A stretch of DNA of 47,573 nucleotides from an uncultured Francisellaceae bacterium (lineage in GTDB: Bacteria > Pseudomonadota > Gammaproteobacteria > UBA6186 > Azoamicaceae): the NCBI GenBank assembly GCA_903907935.1, contig CAIVQA010000032.1:1-47573 (forward strand), given 5' to 3'. The position numbers and the translations under genes were made by a program. A model generated the notes under the pieces. It had not been told where the DNA came from. It saw only the letters and a list, made by a program, of their open reading frames with translations, and did no database searches. Below are positions 23,825 through 32,553 of the stretch, piece by piece. How positions within the stretch are numbered: the stretch's first letter is position 1; each line of letters starts with the position of its first letter.

Positions 23825-24680
23825 TAAAATTATTATTGGCACTGCTAATTTTACTAAACCTTATGGAATACTTTCTAAGGGAGAGTCCATTACACAAGAA
23901 GAAATTAACTTAATTTTTAATCTTGCGATTCGTTTTGGTATTGATACATTTGATACGGCTTTTGCATATGGTAATTTATTTAATGTGCTTAGAGAAGATT
24001 TAGAAATAGTTCATATGAAAATTATTAGTAAATTTAGTGTTTTTGATAATTATCAGTCAATATTTAATTTAATAAAAGAATCAATAGAAAAATATAATTT
24101 TAAAAATTACTACGCTATTTTGTTACATGATCCTCAAAATTTACATAAAATAGATCAACAAAAATTAAGAGGTTTTTTTGATTGCCTTCGAGAACATGAC
24201 TATGTTCAAAAAATTGGGGTATCTGCTTATGATTTACAAGAAATCAAAAATTTTCATTCCATAAAAATTCCGGATATTATTCAAATCCCATTAAATCCTT
24301 TGAATCAAACTTTTATTAATGATGAATTTTTAGATTATATTAATATACATAATATAGAGGTTCATGCACGTTCTTTATTTCTTCAGGGAGTATTGTTATC
24401 TGAACATTTGCCGCAAGAACTTGTTAATTTAAGACCATTATGGAAAAAATTTATTGAAATAGTTAGGCCATATCAATCAAAATTAAAAGCTCTGTTATCT
24501 TGGGCGAGTACTCAAGATTGGGTGCATAAGTGGGTGATAGGTGTGTCTTCATCAGATAATTTACAAGAAATTATTAATTACTCAAAAAACATAGAAGTCT
24601 TGGATTTATTGAACCATCTTATAGATTTTAAAAATATTAAACATCCTCTGATAGATCCAAGAAATTGGGTGTTAACATGA
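23817..24680 (+). CDS. Aldo/keto reductase-like protein in the nonulosonate module
   Basis: The 287-residue product belongs to the aldo/keto reductase superfamily: IIIGTANFTKPYG, a catalytic-type RFGIDTFDTAFAYGN with Asp and Tyr, YAILLHDPQNL in place of the usual His strand, KIGVSAYDLQE and a C-terminal WVIGVSSSDNLQE. AKR-like genes occur in some nonulosonic-acid clusters, but no step of canonical Pse synthesis needs one, so it may modify the sugar or act on a second keto sugar. It overlaps pseC by 8 nt and the next gene by 4. Confidence 0.85.
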   Translation: MLNKIIIGTANFTKPYGILSKGESITQEEINLIFNLAIRFGIDTFDTAFAYGNLFNVLREDLEIVHMKIISKFSVFDNYQSIFNLIKESIEKYNFKNYYAILLHDPQNLHKIDQQKLRGFFDCLREHDYVQKIGVSAYDLQEIKNFHSIKIPDIIQIPLNPLNQTFINDEFLDYINIHNIEVHARSLFLQGVLLSEHLPQELVNLRPLWKKFIEIVRPYQSKLKALLSWASTQDWVHKWVIGVSSSDNLQEIINYSKNIEVLDLLNHLIDFKNIKHPLIDPRNWVLT

Positions 24681-26701
24681 AAAAAGTTGCTATTATTCAA
24701 GCAAGGATGGGTGCTACCAGATTTCCAGGAAAGGTTTTGAAACTCCTAGATGGTAAGCCAGTTTTACAATGGGTAGTTAATGCTGCATGTAAGATCCCTA
24801 CTTTAGATCAAGTTATAGTTGCAACATCCGATTCTAAAATAGATGATCCAATTGTTGAATGGTGCAAAATAAATAAAATAGATATTTTTAGAGGCAATGA
24901 ATCTGATGTTTTGAAGCGTTTTTATGATGCTGCTAAAGCATATAATGCTGATATTATTGTTAGGATAACAGCCGACTGCCCTTTGCTTGATCCAAATATT
25001 GCAGGCCAAGTACTATATCTAGTTTCAAGCGGTATGGCTGATTATGCAAGTAATGTTTTACCTCCTACTTGGCCAGATGGTTTAGATTGTGAAACTTTTA
25101 CAATAAAAGCGTTAGAAGAAGCTAACTATAATGCTGTACGTGAGAGTGATCATGAGCATGTAACATCTTATATTCGTAATAATCAGTATAGATTTAAAAT
25201 TTTAAATGTTTCATCGCCAATAAATAATTTGCAACAATATCGTTGGACTGTTGATAGTAAAGAAGATTTAGCATTTATTGAGGCTTTAGTAAAAAAATCA
25301 AAAGAAAATGCTACAACTTATGATTTTCTTGAAACTTTAAGAAATAATCCTGATATTATTCAACCAGATTATAAAAGAAATGAAGGCTTTGACATATCAT
25401 TAAAAAATGAAAATATTCAATGTGCAAATTTTAAAAATTCCACAGTACTTTTAGATAAGGCTCTTAAGACAATCCCACTGGGAACGCAGACATTTAGTAA
25501 ATCATATATTCAATACCCTAAAAATTATTCGCCAATGTTTTTAACACATGGGTCTGGATCTAGGGTGTGGGATGTTGATGGAAATGAATATATAGATTTA
25601 GTAAGTTGTTTGATGCCAAATATACTTGGGTATAATGATCATGATATTAACTATGCTGTCCAAACACAATTACAAAAAGGCATTATATTTAGTCTTGCAA
25701 CAGAACTGGAAATTCAATTAGCAGAAAAGTTATGTAAAATTATTCCTTCGGCAGAAAAAGCTAGATTTGCTAAAAATGGTACAGATGTAACGTCGGCTGC
25801 GGTCAGAATTGCTAGGGCCTATACTAATAGAGATAAAATGATTGTTTGTGGTTACCATGGTTGGCAAGATTGGTATATTGGAACTACGACTCGTAATAAA
25901 GGTGTACCAAAAGTAGTATCCGAGCTATCCGTTTCTGTTCCATATAATGATTTAAGTTGCATAGAAGATTTGCTAAAAACAGAAAAATTTGCAGGTCTTA
26001 TAATGGAACCATGTAATTCTACTGCACCGTTAGATGGATATTTACAAGGAATCAAAGATTTATGCGAAAAATATGGTTCTTTGTTTATTTTTGATGAAAT
26101 TATTACAGGATTTAGATTTGCATTAGGTGGTGCTCAAGAATATTTTGGAGTTATCCCTCATATTTCTTGCTTTGGAAAAGCCATGGCCAATGGTATGCCG
26201 ATTTCTGCTATTGTTGGTAGAGATGATATTATGAAAGAGATGGAAGAGGTCTTTTTCTCTGGTACTTTTGGTGGTGAGGCTCTTTCGTTAGCAGCTGCAC
26301 TTGCAACTATAGACAAAATTGAAACAAATAGTGTTATTAATTACTTATGGACGTATGGGAAAGTTCTTGGCGATTATGTAGAACAATTAATTGTTAAATA
26401 CGGTTTAGAAGGAACAATTAATTTATGTGGGTATGAACCCTGGAGGATTTTTCAATTTTTAGATCATGCCAATGGTACATCTTTTGAAGTTAAAACTTTA
26501 TTTATTCAAGAGATGGTTGCTAGAGGAATTTTGATCAATAGTTCTTTAAATATAAATTTTTCCTATGGTGATTTAGAGAAGTATAAAATCTTAAAAGCTA
26601 TAGAAGAAGTATTTTGCATTATATCTGATTGTTTAAAAAATAACACTTTAATGAAGTATCTAAAATGTCCAGCTATAAAACCACTTTTTAAACTTCGTTA
26701 A
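24677..26701 (+). CDS. Fusion of nonulosonate cytidylyltransferase-like and class III aminotransferase domains
   Basis: The 674-residue product has two enzymes. Residues 1-235 resemble SpsF/PseF-type cytidylyltransferases (AIIQARMGATRFPGKVL, RITADCPLLDP, DYASNVLPPTWPDGLDCE, RWTVDSKED), which would activate the sugar as CMP-nonulosonate. Residues about 255-660 are a glutamate-1-semialdehyde-mutase-like PLP aminotransferase (SGSRVWDVDGNEYIDL, ARFAKNGTDVTSAAVR, FDEIITGFR, and the PLP Lys in SCFGKAMANGMPISA, then SGTFGGEALSLAAALA). The second domain probably adds an amino group to a sugar aldehyde or ketone. The ATG at 24677 overlaps the previous stop (ATGA). It lies just before pseG. Confidence 0.9.
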   Translation: MKKVAIIQARMGATRFPGKVLKLLDGKPVLQWVVNAACKIPTLDQVIVATSDSKIDDPIVEWCKINKIDIFRGNESDVLKRFYDAAKAYNADIIVRITADCPLLDPNIAGQVLYLVSSGMADYASNVLPPTWPDGLDCETFTIKALEEANYNAVRESDHEHVTSYIRNNQYRFKILNVSSPINNLQQYRWTVDSKEDLAFIEALVKKSKENATTYDFLETLRNNPDIIQPDYKRNEGFDISLKNENIQCANFKNSTVLLDKALKTIPLGTQTFSKSYIQYPKNYSPMFLTHGSGSRVWDVDGNEYIDLVSCLMPNILGYNDHDINYAVQTQLQKGIIFSLATELEIQLAEKLCKIIPSAEKARFAKNGTDVTSAAVRIARAYTNRDKMIVCGYHGWQDWYIGTTTRNKGVPKVVSELSVSVPYNDLSCIEDLLKTEKFAGLIMEPCNSTAPLDGYLQGIKDLCEKYGSLFIFDEIITGFRFALGGAQEYFGVIPHISCFGKAMANGMPISAIVGRDDIMKEMEEVFFSGTFGGEALSLAAALATIDKIETNSVINYLWTYGKVLGDYVEQLIVKYGLEGTINLCGYEPWRIFQFLDHANGTSFEVKTLFIQEMVARGILINSSLNINFSYGDLEKYKILKAIEEVFCIISDCLKNNTLMKYLKCPAIKPLFKLR

Positions 26702-26706
26702 TTTTG

Positions 26707-27645
26707 ATGAAAAAACAAGCATTTTTTCGATTTGAAGCGTCTATATTAATAGGTGCTGGTCATGCAATAAGATCTTGTGTGCTAGCTGATGCTTTAGTTG
26801 AACGTGGTTGGATTTGTAAAGTGGTAACTACAGTAGAAACTTATAGCTTTATTTCTAATTTAAATCGTTTTGATAGAATTGAACCGGAAAGTTTTTATCA
26901 AAATCCATTAATTTGTGATTTGTTAGTTATAGATAATTATGAATTAGATCAAAACTATGAAAAGCATTTTAGACCATATGCAAAAAAAATTATGGTTATT
27001 GATGATCTGGCTAATAGAAAGCATGATTGTGATATTTTGCTTGATCAAACCTATGGTCGAGATGCTAATGATTATAAAGAATTAGTGCCAGAGTATTGTA
27101 AAATATTGGTGGGAAGTGATTATGTGTTGTTACGGCCCGAATTTGTAAAATTACGTCAGCAAGCATTAGAAAAACGTCGTAATACAAAAAAAATAAAACG
27201 CATTTTGATTTCTTTAGGAGGAAGCGATCCAAATTGTTATACATTAAAGGCATTAGAATTAGTAAAAGAAAGTGGATTCAATGGGATTGTTGATGTTGTT
27301 TTAGGTTTTTCTGAAAATAATGTAGAGAAAATTCAACAATACGTTAATTCAATGGTTAATAAAGTGAACATTCATAGTAATGCTAATATGGCTTCATTAA
27401 TTTACGAAGCTGACTTGGCTGTTGGTGCAGCTGGCAGTAGCGTGTGGGAAAGGTGTTGTTTAGGGTTGCCGCAATATCTTATCCAAACAGCAGAAAACCA
27501 AAATAATGTAATTAAATTATTCCCTAATAATAAAAGTGAATTTTATTCGATAATTAATACAGATTATGATAAGTATATTATTGATAACGATATATTGATT
27601 GATGGGACAGGATGCGCAAAAGTATGCAGTTATTTAAATGTTTAG
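26707..27645 (+). CDS. pseG: UDP-sugar hydrolase, PseG-type
   Basis: The 312-residue product belongs to the PseG family, which removes UDP from the diacetamido-L-altrose intermediate. The N-terminal FFRFEASILIGAGHAIRSCVLADAL contains the conserved GxGH with the catalytic His. IMVIDDLANRKHDCDILLDQTYGR, KRILISLGGSDPNCYTLKAL and AVGAAGSSVWERCCLGLPQ are typical GT-B-like nucleotide-binding segments. The ATG at 26707 is preferred over the TTG one codon earlier. It follows the synthetase-aminotransferase fusion by five bases. Confidence 0.92.
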   Translation: MKKQAFFRFEASILIGAGHAIRSCVLADALVERGWICKVVTTVETYSFISNLNRFDRIEPESFYQNPLICDLLVIDNYELDQNYEKHFRPYAKKIMVIDDLANRKHDCDILLDQTYGRDANDYKELVPEYCKILVGSDYVLLRPEFVKLRQQALEKRRNTKKIKRILISLGGSDPNCYTLKALELVKESGFNGIVDVVLGFSENNVEKIQQYVNSMVNKVNIHSNANMASLIYEADLAVGAAGSSVWERCCLGLPQYLIQTAENQNNVIKLFPNNKSEFYSIINTDYDKYIIDNDILIDGTGCAKVCSYLNV

Positions 27646-27660
27646 AACTTAACTTGGTGG

Positions 27661-28443
27661 ATGATTTGTAATATGAGCACTACTGAATATTTAAAAAAAT
27701 TAGAGTTTTGGAACCAAAGAGCATTAACATCGGAACATCCTGGATCTGATGATTATGTGGCAAAAGAATTAGAACAAAAATTTATTATAAATAATATTCC
27801 AGTAAAATCTAGAGTACTAGATATTGGTTGTGGAGATGGTTCAACAATACATAGATTACATCAGGAAAAGCAAGTAACAGGTATAGGTATTGATTATTCT
27901 AAAGAAATGATTAATAAAGCTATTAATCGTCAAATGAATAGTGACATTTTATTTATAAATAAATCTATGTTTCTTGTTTCAAACGAAGATTTGGGACAAT
28001 TTAATGTTGTGTATACACAACGTTGTTTAATTAATCTTGATTCATTTGAAGAGCAGAAGAAAGCTATAAATCGTATTAAAGGGTTACTAAAACCTAATGG
28101 GATTTTTATAATGGTGGAGGCAACATTAGATGGACTAGAACAAACTAATAAACTTAGGCAAACATTAGGGCTAAATGTAATATTACCGCCATGGCATAAT
28201 TTATATTTTAATATTAATGATGTAAGTACTTTACAGACAGATGATTTTTTTATAGAAAAAATAGAGGAAGTATCTAGCACGTATTATTTTATTAGCCGTG
28301 TTATATATGCCAAGCAAGTTACTGTTCAATGTGAAGAACCATCATATGATTCTGAGATTAATTTATTATCAGCTCAATTACCACAATCTATTTGTAATTG
28401 TGGTCCTGTAAAAGGGTTGATATGGCGTAAAAAGGGAGTCTAA
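27661..28443 (+). CDS. SAM-dependent methyltransferase in the nonulosonate module
   Basis: The 260-residue class I methyltransferase has the SAM-binding glycine loop VLDIGCGDGSTIHRL (about 52-66), the acidic strand-2 end GIGIDYSKEMI, and IFIMVEATLDG. The C-terminal about 50 residues (PQSICNCGPVKGLIWRKK) are extra to the Rossmann fold. It occupies the place where pseH is found in many Pse clusters, between pseG and pseI, but has no acetyltransferase features. It probably methylates the nonulosonic acid or a related sugar. The start may be the ATG here (after GGTGG) or the one at 27673. Confidence 0.85.
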   Translation: MICNMSTTEYLKKLEFWNQRALTSEHPGSDDYVAKELEQKFIINNIPVKSRVLDIGCGDGSTIHRLHQEKQVTGIGIDYSKEMINKAINRQMNSDILFINKSMFLVSNEDLGQFNVVYTQRCLINLDSFEEQKKAINRIKGLLKPNGIFIMVEATLDGLEQTNKLRQTLGLNVILPPWHNLYFNINDVSTLQTDDFFIEKIEEVSSTYYFISRVIYAKQVTVQCEEPSYDSEINLLSAQLPQSICNCGPVKGLIWRKKGV

Positions 28444-28453
28444 GTTTTCAATT

Positions 28454-29449
28454 ATGCGTAAATCATTTATTGTTGCTGAATTGTCTGGAAACCATAACGG
28501 TGATATTAATTATGCACTTAAATTAATGGAGGCTGCTAAATTTGCAGGTGCAGATGCAGTAAAATTGCAAACATATACAGCTGACACTTTAACTATTAAC
28601 CATGATGGGCCAGATTTTATAATTACTGAAGGCTTATGGAATGGTTATAAACTTTATGATTTGTATAAAGAAGCCCATACCCCGTGGGAATGGCATGAAG
28701 CTTTATTTGCTAAAGGGAAAGAATTAGATATTACAGTTTTTTCAACGCCATTTGATGAAACGGCTGTTGATTTTTTAGAATCATTAAATACGCCAATGTA
28801 TAAAATTGCATCATTTGAGATTGTGCATCATCCGCTGATTGCTTATGTGGCTCGATTTAAAAAACCTATGATTATGTCAACCGGCATGGCATCTTTAAAT
28901 GAAATCACTGAAGCTGTAGAAGTGGCGTTTATGAATGGTTGTCAAGATTTAACTTTGTTGCATTGCGTGAGTGAATATCCAGCACCAATAGAAAATTGCA
29001 ATTTAGCTACAATGGTAGATTTAAAGCAAAGATTTCCTAAATGTAAAATTGGTTTATCTGATCATACTTTAGGTACTACAGTTGCTATCCTTGCAATTGC
29101 TTTAGGTGCTGAAGTTGTTGAAAAACATTTTACTTTAGATAGATCTGAAGGTGGTGTCGATGCTGCATTTTCATTAGAGCCACAAGAATTAAAACATTTA
29201 TGTGAAGCTGCGAGTGATGCCTCTTTAGCTTTTGGTAAAATAAATTATCAGCGTAGTGATAGCGAGAAAAAAAACAAAATCTTTAGACGTAGTATTTATG
29301 CTGTTAAAGATATTCAAAAAGGGGAAGAATTCACAAATGAAAATATTAAAATTATTAGACCTGGGTATGGAGCAGAACCTAAGCATTTTGGGGATCTATT
29401 AGGTAAAAAATCTAGTAATAAAATATTAAGAGGAACTCCAATTGAATAA
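28454..29449 (+). CDS. pseI: Pseudaminic acid synthase, PseI-type
   Basis: The 331-residue NeuB-family enzyme condenses the free 6-carbon sugar with phosphoenolpyruvate to make the nine-carbon nonulosonic acid. Family motifs: FIVAELSGNHNGDINYALKLM, AGADAVKLQTYTADTLT, STPFDETAVDFLE, YKIASFEIVHHPLI, MSTGMAS, GLSDHTLGTTVA, and EKHFTLDRSEGGVDAAFSLEP. A C-terminal SAF-like domain (about 270-331) covers the active site. The SGNHNG and DGPDF patterns fit PseI more than legionaminate synthase. It closes the recognisable Pse module. Confidence 0.93.
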   Translation: MRKSFIVAELSGNHNGDINYALKLMEAAKFAGADAVKLQTYTADTLTINHDGPDFIITEGLWNGYKLYDLYKEAHTPWEWHEALFAKGKELDITVFSTPFDETAVDFLESLNTPMYKIASFEIVHHPLIAYVARFKKPMIMSTGMASLNEITEAVEVAFMNGCQDLTLLHCVSEYPAPIENCNLATMVDLKQRFPKCKIGLSDHTLGTTVAILAIALGAEVVEKHFTLDRSEGGVDAAFSLEPQELKHLCEAASDASLAFGKINYQRSDSEKKNKIFRRSIYAVKDIQKGEEFTNENIKIIRPGYGAEPKHFGDLLGKKSSNKILRGTPIE

Positions 29450-29461
29450 AGTTTTTGTTTT

Positions 29462-30823
29462 ATGATGCCTAAAATTGTAGACAAACCAATTTTCTTTCTT
29501 CCTGTTGAAAGTACTCCTAGAGAACTTGATTATAAATTGAATCTTGCGAGATACTTTTGTAATGAAGGTTTTGATGTAATTATTGGAAATCCTCCTTTTA
29601 TAAGGGATGAATTAAAATATAAAAATTATAAGGGTGGTTTTCTTGAAAAAGGTACAAATCCAGTTCCAGATTATTATATACAATTAAAAGCAAAAGGAAT
29701 TTTATTGTATAGTTTGAGTGATGAAGGAGCAGCATATCCTGCACATAGCATTGATTATCAACTTGCGGTTGATGCTTTAAAGACTATGGAACATATTTTT
29801 TTATGGGGAGATTTTCAAAAAAATGATTTAATAAAACGTAGTTGTGATAGTGTTTTAAACGATAAATACTATACGATAGGTTATCCTGGTTTTGAGTTTT
29901 CTTACCAGAAATATAAGATGTATCATAAAAAACTTAAACCAAAATCTATTCCTGAGGAATACATTCTTGTTAATACTAATTTTGGTTCTTATAATGGATT
30001 TACTTTGGAGGAAACCTTTAAAGCATGCCCAACAATGAGTCATTCAACTAGAAAATCAATTGAAGCTTCTTATAAGAAAGAGCATCTAACTTTTATTAAT
30101 TTTTATGAATGGCTGATAACTATTATAAATCATTTTTCTAACGAAATATTTTTAATTAGACCACACCCTACTGAGAAAAAATCGACATATGAAAAATACT
30201 TTTCTTCTTTCAAAAATGTAATTATATCTAAAGAAGGAAATGCCAATCAAGTTATATCTACTGCTAAACTGGTTTTACATAATGATTGTACAACAGCTTT
30301 ACAAAGTTACTTAATGGGGGTTCCTGTAGTTTCTCTTGCTAATTCTAGTTTAGAACACATTTCTGCTTCGTGGCCTTTAGCTTTTGGCGCACAACCTAAG
30401 TCTATTGAAGAGGCAAAAGTTCTTATTGAACATATATTAAAAAACAAGTGTATTACACCTGAGTTAGCGGCGGTAGTTAAAGAAAAATCCTCCAAAATTA
30501 TATCAGAAATGTTTTGTAATTTAGGCAATAGTTCTAAAAATTTAGTATCAATTATTAGTTCTGAAATGAAAAAAAAATGGCAAGATTTTAAACCCTATAA
30601 AGTGATTGACACTAGAAATACTTTATTAAAGGTGAAGGCATTTATTCGTAGATATTTGCCGTTGCATTACAAAGTCCCTATTGCCTCAAGAGGATTATTA
30701 GTATCTTTCTCTAAAAATGACCTTGAAAATCGAATTAAATTGATGGAACAAATTGATGGATTGCAGTTGTCTTATAAAATAAAAAAAATTTATCCTAATG
30801 CATTTTTAATTTCTAAAAATTAA
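29462..30823 (+). CDS. Surface carbohydrate biosynthesis protein (capsule/GT-B-like)
   Basis: The 453-residue product resembles the surface carbohydrate biosynthesis proteins found near nonulosonate genes: PIFFLPVESTPRELDYKLNLA at the N-terminus, YSLSDEGAAYPAHS, and a C-terminal TAKLVLHNDCTTALQSYLMGVPVVSL that resembles the nucleotide-sugar domain of KpsC/KpsS and CDP-glycerol transferases. It is probably a glycosyltransferase of the Pse-linked glycan, but donor and acceptor are unknown. It has no membrane segment. The start is an ATG immediately followed by a second ATG. Confidence 0.75.
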   Translation: MMPKIVDKPIFFLPVESTPRELDYKLNLARYFCNEGFDVIIGNPPFIRDELKYKNYKGGFLEKGTNPVPDYYIQLKAKGILLYSLSDEGAAYPAHSIDYQLAVDALKTMEHIFLWGDFQKNDLIKRSCDSVLNDKYYTIGYPGFEFSYQKYKMYHKKLKPKSIPEEYILVNTNFGSYNGFTLEETFKACPTMSHSTRKSIEASYKKEHLTFINFYEWLITIINHFSNEIFLIRPHPTEKKSTYEKYFSSFKNVIISKEGNANQVISTAKLVLHNDCTTALQSYLMGVPVVSLANSSLEHISASWPLAFGAQPKSIEEAKVLIEHILKNKCITPELAAVVKEKSSKIISEMFCNLGNSSKNLVSIISSEMKKKWQDFKPYKVIDTRNTLLKVKAFIRRYLPLHYKVPIASRGLLVSFSKNDLENRIKLMEQIDGLQLSYKIKKIYPNAFLISKN

Positions 30824-30828
30824 TTGGT

Positions 30829-31863
30829 ATGAAAATAGCAGTTTTTGGTTGGTATGGCCACAATAATGCTGGTGATGAGCGTATTAAATATTGTCTAAAT
30901 AATTTTTTAATTGGGTTAGGTGGTATTGTTCGAGTAGACTTCTTTGACCTTCATGAAAATGCTATAAAAGGTAAAAGTAACAATTTTGATAACTATAATT
31001 TAGTTATTATTGGTGGTGGAGGTTTAATTTTATCCCACTATAATTATCATGATTTTATATTAGGGATTGGTACCAAGGTTATTACAATTGGGATAAGCGT
31101 AGAAACTGAATTACATGGAAATCCAAAAAAATTTGCAAAAGCTTTACTTGAAAAAAGTTTAGTCTTTTTTGTAAGAGATCGTGGTAGTTACGAAAAACTT
31201 TTTAATTTGGATGTTGATCGAAAAGTAAAAGTAAGTACAGATTTAACATTTTTGGAACCTTATGTACCACTTAATATTAAGTATGGGGAAAAAGTTGGAA
31301 TAAATTTATTGGCAAAGGCTTTTAATTGTCCTAACTCTAAAATGACTTTTGCTGTTTTATCTTTACTAAATAAAGTAGGCCTTAATTTTTATCCAAAAAC
31401 CGTTTGTTTTCAAAAAATGATAGATGGTTTGAAGAAGTATTTTGAGTTGGTTCCGATACCACTTTATTGTGACTCTCAGGATGGTTTGGTTCAAGATTTT
31501 CAAAAAAACGATATTAATTTTATGAAAAAATATTTTAACAATATCCAAAGCTATTTTGATGATCGGCAAATTGATAATTGTATGTTATTTATAAGCATGA
31601 GATTGCATGGTTTAATTTTTGCTGTTCAAAAAGGTGTTTTACCGATTACATTTTCAATTTATCCAAAGCAAATTAATTTCATGAAAGAAATCGGTTTAGA
31701 AAAAGCTGTTGTTGATTTAGCTGATTCTGAAAATATACGTAATTACATTTCGTATTTATTAAATGATGAGATGAAAATTAAAGAAAGCATGAAGTATTTT
31801 AATGAAAAGGCTACAAAGACAATTAGAGTTGATCTTCTTAATGCGATAAATAGTGTTTTTTGA
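30829..31863 (+). CDS. Polysaccharide pyruvyl transferase-family protein
   Basis: The 344-residue GT-B-fold protein is of the CsaB/WcaK family, which puts pyruvate ketals on polysaccharides or, in some cases, transfers other groups. FGWYGHNNAGDE at residues 5-16, NLVIIGGGGLILSHYNYHDF, FFVRDRGSYEKL, KVSTDLTF and the C-terminal FISMRLHGLIFAVQKGVLPI are characteristic. A mid-section (about 190-240) is less conserved. It starts five bases after the preceding stop, in the middle of the glycan operon. The acceptor sugar is not known. Confidence 0.85.
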   Translation: MKIAVFGWYGHNNAGDERIKYCLNNFLIGLGGIVRVDFFDLHENAIKGKSNNFDNYNLVIIGGGGLILSHYNYHDFILGIGTKVITIGISVETELHGNPKKFAKALLEKSLVFFVRDRGSYEKLFNLDVDRKVKVSTDLTFLEPYVPLNIKYGEKVGINLLAKAFNCPNSKMTFAVLSLLNKVGLNFYPKTVCFQKMIDGLKKYFELVPIPLYCDSQDGLVQDFQKNDINFMKKYFNNIQSYFDDRQIDNCMLFISMRLHGLIFAVQKGVLPITFSIYPKQINFMKEIGLEKAVVDLADSENIRNYISYLLNDEMKIKESMKYFNEKATKTIRVDLLNAINSVF

Positions 31864-31881
31864 ATAGAGGAAAAAAGAGAT

Positions 31882-32553
31882 ATGAATGGTAAAAGAATTT
31901 ACAGTAATTTTGAAAATGCTAGCGCTATTTTAAATGGAATGGAAGATTGTGTTGATGAATTTGTAGAAAGTTTTGTTGGAGTTCACCAACAACCAATTGA
32001 TAATCATTATATGTATGACTGGTTATTACGTTCTTTAGTTGATGTAATAAAAATAAATCATTCCATCTTATATGTTGCCTGTGGAACTGCAGGGTATAGT
32101 AGATTATTTAAAAATATTAAACGGTTCGTTGGAATTGATTTTTCACAAAAAATGATTACTGCAGCAAAAAAAATAAATGCAAATAAAAATATAGATTTTG
32201 ATTTTCAATGTACAACATTTGAAAAATTTGAATCCAAAGAATTATTTGATTTAATTTATTTAGGCCCATACGGGCACTATGTTCCTTTTACACGTGGAAT
32301 ATTAGAAAAAGCTAAAAAACTCATAAAAGAAGATGGTTTGATATTTTGTACATGTACAGACCCTGAATTTAAAGGGATATACCAAAGATTTAAAGAGTTT
32401 ATAAAGTGCCTGTTGATTAATAAAACTTTTGAATATGATCCAGTGAAGAAGCTAGAGAATATGCTGAAAAATACAAAATTGGAAGTTTATATAAAGCTTA
32501 GAATGAAAACAGGTATAGGTTATTCTTATTGTTACGTTGTTAAAAAAAATTAG
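31882..32553 (+). CDS. SAM-dependent methyltransferase
   Basis: The 223-residue class I methyltransferase has LYVACGTAGYSRLFKNIKRFVGIDFSQ as its SAM-binding motif (GxGxxG is partly replaced by CGTAGY), then FDLIYLGPYGHYVPFTRGI and a LIFCTCTDP strand. The N-terminal 60 residues include FVGVHQQPIDNHYMYDWLLRS, probably contacting substrate. A GAGGAAAAAAGAGA ribosome site lies upstream. Its substrate is presumably a sugar of this glycan; nothing in the sequence identifies it. Confidence 0.82.
   Translation: MNGKRIYSNFENASAILNGMEDCVDEFVESFVGVHQQPIDNHYMYDWLLRSLVDVIKINHSILYVACGTAGYSRLFKNIKRFVGIDFSQKMITAAKKINANKNIDFDFQCTTFEKFESKELFDLIYLGPYGHYVPFTRGILEKAKKLIKEDGLIFCTCTDPEFKGIYQRFKEFIKCLLINKTFEYDPVKKLENMLKNTKLEVYIKLRMKTGIGYSYCYVVKKN

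Noticed and set aside
27930..28280. 116-aa minus-strand ORF within the methyltransferase gene
   Set aside because: It is antisense to a well-supported coding region and has no recognisable family.
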